Positions 58,712-64,000 of a stretch of DNA of 64,000 bases are shown here, in pieces. A model generated the notes under the pieces. The model made no database searches. It worked only from the letters and a program-made list of their open reading frames with translations, and was not told the origin of the DNA. The translations under genes and the position numbers were made by a program. Origin of the DNA: Anticarsia gemmatalis (Eukaryota > Arthropoda > Insecta > Lepidoptera > Erebidae); assembly GCF_050436995.1 (NCBI RefSeq), contig NC_134753.1, positions 13,826,001 through 13,890,000 on the forward strand. Reading direction: 5' to 3'. Position 1 is the first letter of the stretch. Every line of letters begins with the position of its first letter.

Positions 58712-61700
58712 GTGAGGACACATACCTTTATGCTTCACCTTACAGCTTTATCCATGAGTATATCAATTCATGTCTTTTAGACTAACCTTTATCAATTTTA
58801 AAAACACATTGCTGAATTTACCAAAATATGCTATCTATCTTTTAGCCGGTATTACTTATCACTTATGTCATGGCTATACTGGAATCCGTGTCTATACGAT
58901 AGCGGCACAACGATTTGTCAACTTTTAATACTAAAGTATTTAAATGGATGGCTAGAGGGAATCTGTGCCGGCTTTTGCTGCGACCATAGTTACTAGTTAT
59001 AAGGTTGTTCTGACAGCTGATGTCCCGACAGGTTGCAGTTCGAGGTGGTCAACAAGCTGGAGGTGAACGCCTCCGTCGAGTACATACTAGACTTTGTGCC
59101 GGTGAGTAACACGACCTCCACTGCACACTATATTATACACTCTTGCACGCCGAGAACATAAGTAGGTATATAAGCAAGCAGACAAACTTGCAGCTTAAGC
59201 ATAATAACAAAATACGTGCGATGATACACCCTGTATAGAGTACGTACTGGTTGGTACCTGTGCCCATGTACATGACCTCACGTACTCTTTAACGTAGAGT
59301 TTAATTTCAAGCAAATGCTACAGATGCCACGTCAATGATCATTTGGGTATTTAGTCTGAATTATTGAATTAGTTCACAAATATCTTACTGACGTAATGTA
59401 AAAACCAATACTTATCTTTATTTAATTTAGCCTCAAAAAACAATTACCGAGTTCAATAGTTCACTAAAAGGCAATAATTCACGGAGCCGCGATTAATTCC
59501 GCGGAGACAATCGCACCCGGAACATTCTATCTCAACATGACTCGGCTCATTTCTATACACCCACTGATAAATCTGTTGTTGAAAGTTTTTGTTTCTAAGA
59601 TAAACATGAAGATGAATAATATCTACTTATTAGTCTTTGTCCTCAAAATCACGCATGCCTATTGCCTACACTTGTAGCTTTCAACTTAGTCAGTCAACGA
59701 CTCTTCTTGCTTGAGACGCTGATTAAATATTACAAATACATACGTCTCTGGTTCTACACCGTTGCTTTCAAAATGTGCTTCTCTCATCGAGTAATTTGCA
59801 GATCCTTTCACACACAACTAAACACTTGAAGTGATATTCCAAACTGATTATGTTTGTAGTTTAATATGAATGATCATTTTGTATATTAATAACTACTTGA
59901 TCATTTATTTATGTATGTATGTATGTAGAGCGGTGACCAGGGCTTGTGGCCGAGTCGCGTGTGGATGCGCACGGACGGCGGAGACACCGCGCACCCGCTG
60001 CTCGTCACCGCCAGGAGGAGAATTGGTAATTACAATACTTACTTACACAATATATTCTGCACCCTGCATTTTTATTAACAAGTAGATAAATAGAGGCTGT
60101 CATCTTCCATTGTAAGAAGCTATAAACATTGCCATCATGTAAAGTAAAAATAAATTTTCTAACTCAAAAATTCTGGTAGTCTTTACAAAACTGATTTTTA
60201 AGCGTTGCCCGTGTGTTCACTTGCAGGAGCGACGACATGGCAGCTGCCGTACTTGTCGGGCTCCACGCTGCTGTTCGAGCAGGAACGCACGCTGTGCCCC
60301 GAGGACAGCGTGCAGGGCGAGGCGCTGCGCCCCGACTGCGGTCAGTATCTATCTCTACTGTAGTACACGCGTTTTAGTGTGCCACAATATAGCAGCAATA
60401 TAGAGAAATTCGGGAACCCAATATTCTAAAGTTCTTTTTATTTTTTTAAATCATCTTCACGCAGTCTATCACTTTAAGCAGTGATAGCCGAGTGGTATAA
60501 GTTGACACCTCCCACGCAAGTGGTCGCAGGTTCGAACCCGAGGCAACACACCAATGACTTTTCGGAGTTATGTGTGTATTAGAAATAATTATCACATGCT
60601 CTGTCCAACGGTGAAGGAAAACATCGTGAGGAAAACCTTGCATGCCTAAAATTTATTTAAAACAATTATTGAGGGCATGCAAAGTCCCCAACCCGCACTC
60701 GGCCAGCGTGGTGGACTCAAGGCCTAACCCCTCCCTCATTACGGGAGGAGAACCTTGCCCAGCAGTGGGACAATAATGGGTTAAATTTATTTTTTATTTA
60801 TTTATTTTTAAATCATCTTCAAATTCATAAAGTTAATTAGTTCCCCTGCTGGTCCCCGCAGAGGAGGCCGACGCGGCGGGCAGTCCGCGCGGCGCGCTGG
60901 CGCTGCACGTGGGCGCGTCGTGCGCCGCCACGGCGCTCCTGGAGCTGCTGGTGGCGCCCGACCGCGACTGGCGCCTGACGTTCGACCAGCGCGTGCCGCT
61001 GCAGATCGTGCAGGTACACGTGCACACAACTTAATCACTCAGACTATCAGTATTGAGGTCAAGTCTTACAGAAGCTACACGAAATGAGGCTTTTTTTTTT
61101 AATTGAATATGTAGGCGGTAGTGGATGTACGTAATGCGTGCGTCGTGCTCTTGATCCCGATTTAATTTTAATGATCTGATGATGAAAGCATAAACTTTCT
61201 GAAATATGCACAATTTGGTTATCCTCGTACGTAACTGGTACAAGTGGAATAATGTTAATATGAAGGTCCGTGTTATGTGTTATTGCAGGGCGGTCCGCGC
61301 GTGCACTACTACAAGTTCGAGGGCGAGCAGACGAGCGTGCGCCTCGTGGTGGAGTCCGACGACGACGTGTGCGCCACCATCGCCATACAGAACTATACGG
61401 TCCGTATACTTGCTATACTTCTACAGTACACTAGTTGCTACACACCATCCACTAGCACATTGAGGAGTTTGTCTAAGAGGGAGGGAGCTAAATGTTACAT
61501 TTAATGCATGAACAAGCCCAGCATAAAATGGTTTGATAGCAGAATTTAGTGATATCCGAAGCATTATATAAAATGTAGTCACCACGCCTGTGACACTACC
61601 TCCGAGTGCTAATGTCGTGAGTTCGATTATCACTTGCGGCAAATGTTTATGTTGTCAAACATATATTATATAGTTTCAGGACCTATTGTACTTTGTATCG

Positions 61701-62661
61701 TTTGTTTACATGTTTTCAAAATCTCCAGAGTACAAACTGCAGGAGTTGTCTTAAAATATATCTAAAAACATAAGTAGAATGTTTTTCCTTCATTGTAGAT
61801 TGTGTGATAAGTGTGTGTTGTGAATGTTTCAGTGTCCGATAGCGCAGACGTTGGACCTGATCGAGGCCAGCACGGTGAGGATGACCGTGCTCAGGTCCGG
61901 CGGCACGCAGCTCTCGGTAATACATCCTACTCAATACTCTCACATGGTCTTTGTTCCATCTTCAACTGGTATCTATTCTTGTTACATCATTATATGTGTT
62001 GAGTGATATTTTAATGCATATTTCTGATTACAATGCTGCCCAGGATTCTTCTCAGTAAGTCACAGTACAGATGTTATTCAAAACAAACAAGAACATGTTG
62101 TCGATGTACTTAGAGACTGCAAATCCTAACCGATATTACGAATGCAGTAGTTTGTCTGTTTATCTGTTTTACTTTCTCGATTAACCCCTGAATCGATTTT
62201 GATGGGATTTTGCTTGGAAATAGTCGAAGAGTTTGAATACCACGGATACAACATAGTCGATGTGTTGCTATTGTTTTTAAAAACGTAGGTAGTTGTGAGC
62301 GGCTAAAATACCAGCGGGTCGGTTGCCAGTGCCCGTTATATGGTGTGTGGTGTGGTTCCAGCGCAGCGCGTACCCGCGCGGGTTCTACGTGATCTCGCTG
62401 GTGCGGGACAGCCCGGCGGCGTGCCGCGAGCCCGCGCCCGACGCCGACGACTGGCTGTGGGAGGCCGCCGTGCTGGCCGCCAGCGAGCACTCGCGCCTCG
62501 CGCACCGACACTCCACCACCAAGACGCTCACGTTGCACATCAAGGTAGGTAACACGGCGAGTCACCGCAACCTCCAATTGAATGAGGGATTATGGAGAAA
62601 TCGGTAACAATTTTTAGATAAAATTGCGCTATTTCTGTATTAAGAAGACTCAATTGATTGT

Positions 62662-62694
<33 letters not shown>

Positions 62695-63966
62695 CCGGCG
62701 CTGTCCCGCGCGCAGTACTTCGTGGGCGCGGGCGTGTCGCTGGCGCTGTTCGTGCTGTTCTACGTGGTGTTCGGGGCGCTGGTGCTGGCGCAGCGCCTGC
62801 CCCGCTGGCGGGCGCTCGTGGGCCCGCGCGCCGTGCTCGCGCCCAGTACGTATACCTATACACGCCCTGCTCATTATAACTCCTCCACCCGATCTCACTT
62901 CGGCACCTTCATTAATAGTTGTAACACTTCTATGCACGGAGTTTTTCTGTCGAACCGGTAGCTATTTATCGACCGGGTATTAGATGCTAATGTAAACGAT
63001 GGCATAATGGATTAGCTTCAGACCACTACATGAGTGTTGAGCACAATGCACCCTTTTCCGTTTCAGAAAGCTTTGTATTTCTTGTATTATTGATTACTCA
63101 ATCGTTAGCCACGCATCGTAACTACAGTATTTATCTCTCCTCAGAACCGGATGAAGCCGCTCGCTCGGAGCTGGAGAGCACCATGTCCACGACCCCGGGG
63201 CGACGACGACGCGGCTCCGGTAATAGTTTTTCAATTAATCACTCACATTTATCGGTGAACGGCTTTTACTAATATTTTAGATAATTTGTCGATCTAATTG
63301 AGGTATTAATTTCGTACGTCACAGACGCAACGTTCGACAGCAGCGACAACAGCGACACGGACGACGAGGACGCGGAGGAGCCCCCCGTGCGGCGCGCCAC
63401 CGCCACCACGCTCGCCGCCACGCCCACCGCCACGCCCACCGCCACGCCCACCGGCCCCGGCAGCGGCCTCCCCGCCGGGCCCGACGCCGGCCCCGACACC
63501 ACACCCGCGCCCGTGAGCAACGGCGCCGGCGGACCGCCGCCTCAGAACGGCGTGTACTTCGTTGACGCTAACGCCGGACCGGTAGAACACCTCACATATT
63601 GTGTGAGCTTTTTAATGAAAACCATTGTGCTTTTTATAATTCGTCTCTCGTGATGCAGGAGATCACGTCGGCGCCGGCGCCGGCGGCGGCCGAGCCCGCG
63701 CCGCGGCCCTTCGGTCTCCCGGCGCGCCTGCACGTGGCGGCCCTGTCCCGGCGGCACGCGCGGGTGCTGCACGCGCGCTCGGACCGCTACCTGTACACGC
63801 TGTACACCGTGGGGCTGTTCTACGCGCTGCCCGTCGTGCAATTCGTGGCCGCCTTCCAGCTCGTGCTCAACGTGTCGGGCTCGCTCGACATCTGCTACTA
63901 CAACTTCCTGTGCGCGCACCCCGCCGGCTCCATCTCCGACTTCAACCACGTCTACAGCAACATCGG
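58629..63966 (+). CDS. sid-1: SID-1 / SIDT family transmembrane protein, 5' portion (runs off window)
   Basis: SID-1 family proteins have a large luminal or extracellular domain and about eleven membrane segments. C. elegans SID-1 imports dsRNA for systemic RNAi; animal relatives are also linked to cholesterol handling. Twelve GT-AG exons with continuous phase give 561 residues before the window ends. A signal peptide (MRVCVCALVLAALLGARAQ) is followed by a roughly 280-residue ectodomain. Membrane segment 1 is at about 306-328 (YFVGAGVSLALFVLFYVVFG). A cytosolic loop (about 330-500) carries an acidic SSDNSDTDDEDAEE stretch and TATP repeats. Membrane segment 2 (about 505-527) leads into DICYYNFLCAHPAG and SDFNHVYSNIG, the most diagnostic string of the family. 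An in-frame upstream ATG at 58533 would only add residues ahead of the signal peptide. Lepidoptera have several paralogues; which one this is cannot be told. Confidence 0.93.
59032..59101 (+). CDS. sid-1: SID-1 exon 2
   Basis: 70 nt: LQFEVVNKLEVNASVEYILD then FVP. Acceptor cccgacag, donor CCG/GTGAGT. One N-glycosylation sequon (NAS). Confidence 0.88.
59102..59928 (+). other. sid-1: SID-1 intron 2
   Basis: 827 bp, AT-rich, ending in an (ATGT)n microsatellite against the acceptor. Nothing else was recognised. Confidence 0.6.
59929..60025 (+). CDS. sid-1: SID-1 exon 3
   Basis: 97 nt: SGDQGLWPSRVWMRTDG and PLLVTARRRI. The acceptor follows an (ATGT)n run with no pyrimidine tract (tatgtatgtag). 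Donor G/GTAATT. Confidence 0.85.
60227..60340 (+). CDS. sid-1: SID-1 exon 4
   Basis: 114 nt: TTWQLPYLSGSTLLFEQERT then LCPEDS and RPDC. Phase 1 both sides; acceptor cacttgcag, donor G/GTCAGT. The W-x-L-P and paired Cys fit the ectodomain of the family. Confidence 0.9.
60443..60820 (+). mobile_element. Full-length tRNA-derived SINE with 16-bp target-site duplication
   Basis: The sequence tttttaaatcatcttc stands on both sides (60443-60458 and 60805-60820). Between them lies a tRNA-like head with box A (tagccgagtggt, 60485-60496) and box B (ggttcgaaccc, 60529-60539). A body follows with cggtgaaggaaaacatcgtgaggaaa, then the tail cccagcagtgggac...atgggtt and an AT-rich end. It is sense to the host gene in intron 4. 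The head resembles a Ser/Leu-type tRNA but is not a tRNA gene, since no cloverleaf can be completed. Confidence 0.85.
60862..61013 (+). CDS. sid-1: SID-1 exon 5
   Basis: 152 nt: EADAAGSPRGALALHVG, then ATALLELLVAPDRDWRLTF and QIVQ. Acceptor gtccccgcag, donor CAG/GTACAC. The preceding intron holds a whole SINE. Confidence 0.9.
61289..61399 (+). CDS. sid-1: SID-1 exon 6
   Basis: 111 nt: PRVHYYKF, VRLVVESDDDVCATIAIQN and YT. This is the beta-jelly-roll-like stretch with the conserved ...CATISIQ pattern. The donor ACG/GTCCGT is unusual after the GT. Confidence 0.9.
61575..61650 (+). repeat. SINE-head-like fragment
   Basis: Contains 'cacctgtgacactacctccgag'-type text (here cacgcctgtgacactacc) followed by gtgagttcgattatcac, a degraded box-B-like motif, and cttgcggcaaatg. 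It looks like another SINE or LINE-associated repeat in SID-1 intron 6. Confidence 0.35.
61833..61916 (+). CDS. sid-1: SID-1 exon 7
   Basis: 84 nt: CPIAQTLDLIEASTVRMTVL then RSGGTQLS. C-P-x-x-D/Q at this point is conserved in the family. Acceptor gtttcag, donor TCG/GTAATA. Confidence 0.9.
61917..62361 (+). other. sid-1: SID-1 intron 7
   Basis: 445 bp of ordinary AT-rich intron; nothing recognised. Confidence 0.55.
62362..62544 (+). CDS. sid-1: SID-1 exon 8
   Basis: 183 nt: YPRGFYVISLVRDSPAACRE and TKTLTLHIK. The F-Y-V-x-x-V-V pattern and the 'K-x-x-x-x-I' end of the second ectodomain module match the family. An AG five bases inside the exon start would break the frame and is not used. Confidence 0.9.
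62664..62692 (+). repeat. (GT)n microsatellite at a splice acceptor
   Basis: About 14 uninterrupted GT units ending directly in the acceptor TAG of SID-1 exon 9. Confidence 0.85.
62695..62845 (+). CDS. sid-1: SID-1 exon 9 (membrane segment 1)
   Basis: 151 nt containing the first membrane helix and a basic cytosolic flank (RLPRWRALVGPRAV). The acceptor sits directly after a (GT)n repeat. Donor A/GTACGT, phase 1. Confidence 0.92.
63145..63219 (+). CDS. sid-1: SID-1 exon 10
   Basis: 75 nt: PDEAARSELESTMSTTPGRR then RRGS. Basic and Ser/Thr-rich, cytosolic loop. Acceptor tctcctcag, donor G/GTAATA. Confidence 0.85.
63325..63581 (+). CDS. sid-1: SID-1 exon 11 (acidic and TATP-repeat loop)
   Basis: 257 nt: ATFDSSDNSDTDDEDAEEP, basic RRATATT, then TATPTATPTATP encoded by a 12-bp tandem repeat, a Gly/Pro-rich stretch, and VYFVDANAGP. 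The donor G/GTAGAA is non-ideal, but phase 0 fits the next exon. Confidence 0.82.
63411..63452 (+). repeat. 12-bp coding tandem repeat
   Basis: Three copies of gccacgcccacc in frame, encoding Ala-Thr-Pro-Thr units in the SID-1 cytosolic loop. Confidence 0.8.
63659..63966 (+). CDS. sid-1: SID-1 exon 12 (membrane segment 2)
   Basis: 308 nt: FGLPARLHVAALSRRHARVL, the second membrane helix, then the diagnostic CYYNFLCAHPAG and SDFNHVYSNIG. It ends GG/GTGCGT, where the family continues YVLLG. Further exons lie beyond the window. Confidence 0.92.
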
Positions 63967-64000
63967 GTGCGTGCTCCTCCTCCGCCCCGCGCCCTCCCCG

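Noticed and set aside
60477..60545. Possible tRNA gene
   Set aside because: Box A and box B are present, but arms do not close into a cloverleaf, and the sequence is continuous with a SINE body, tail and flanking duplications.

Overview
The window looks like nuclear DNA of a lepidopteran insect (moth or butterfly); the species cannot be named from it. Introns and spacers are AT-rich, most exons are strikingly GC-rich, and the interspersed repeats are lepidopteran in character: non-autonomous Helitron-like elements beginning TCTATACTAATATT and ending in CTAGT, a tRNA-headed SINE whose tail reads 'cccagcagtgggac...atgggtt', and decayed LINE 3' ends. No bacterial-style operon, CRISPR array, rRNA or genuine tRNA gene was seen.

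Layout. (1) About 3.4-4.75 kb, minus strand: the 5' part of a small, unrecognised gene, reconstructed from short AT-rich exons with matching splice phases; moderate confidence. (2) 6.78-37.03 kb, minus strand: a reticulon gene (Rtnl1). Five constant 3' exons encode the reticulon-homology domain. They are fed by at least four alternative first exons (37.0, 34.6, 27.1 and 16.3 kb), all ending in phase 1, plus a 36-nt cassette exon. (3) 38.25-57.54 kb, plus strand: a complete nine-exon gene for the catalytic subunit of serine palmitoyltransferase (SPTLC2, Drosophila lace), 548 residues with the pyridoxal-phosphate lysine. It is divergent from the long Rtnl1 promoter. (4) 58.63 kb to the right edge, plus strand: the first twelve exons of a SID-1 / SIDT family dsRNA-channel-like protein, cut by the window end just after the second membrane segment.

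Mobile DNA sits mostly in introns and spacers: a 5'-truncated CR1/Jockey-type LINE with an uninterrupted 821-codon reverse-transcriptase ORF in SPTLC2 intron 2, three Helitron-like copies, one full-length SINE with a 16-bp target-site duplication in SID-1 intron 4, several SINE tails, four LINE C-terminal relics, and a palindromic MITE with TAA duplications.

The genes do not form one pathway. Rtnl1 shapes ER tubules, SPTLC2 makes the first committed sphingolipid intermediate on the ER membrane, and the SID-1 family handles dsRNA or cholesterol at membranes. I found no convincing undescribed biological system. The most informative observations are the alternative-promoter architecture of Rtnl1, the divergent active-site-adjacent loop in SPTLC2, two long intronic hairpins, and microsatellites in place of pyrimidine tracts at SID-1 acceptors. 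All exon boundaries were read by eye from splice signals and phase continuity, without transcript data.
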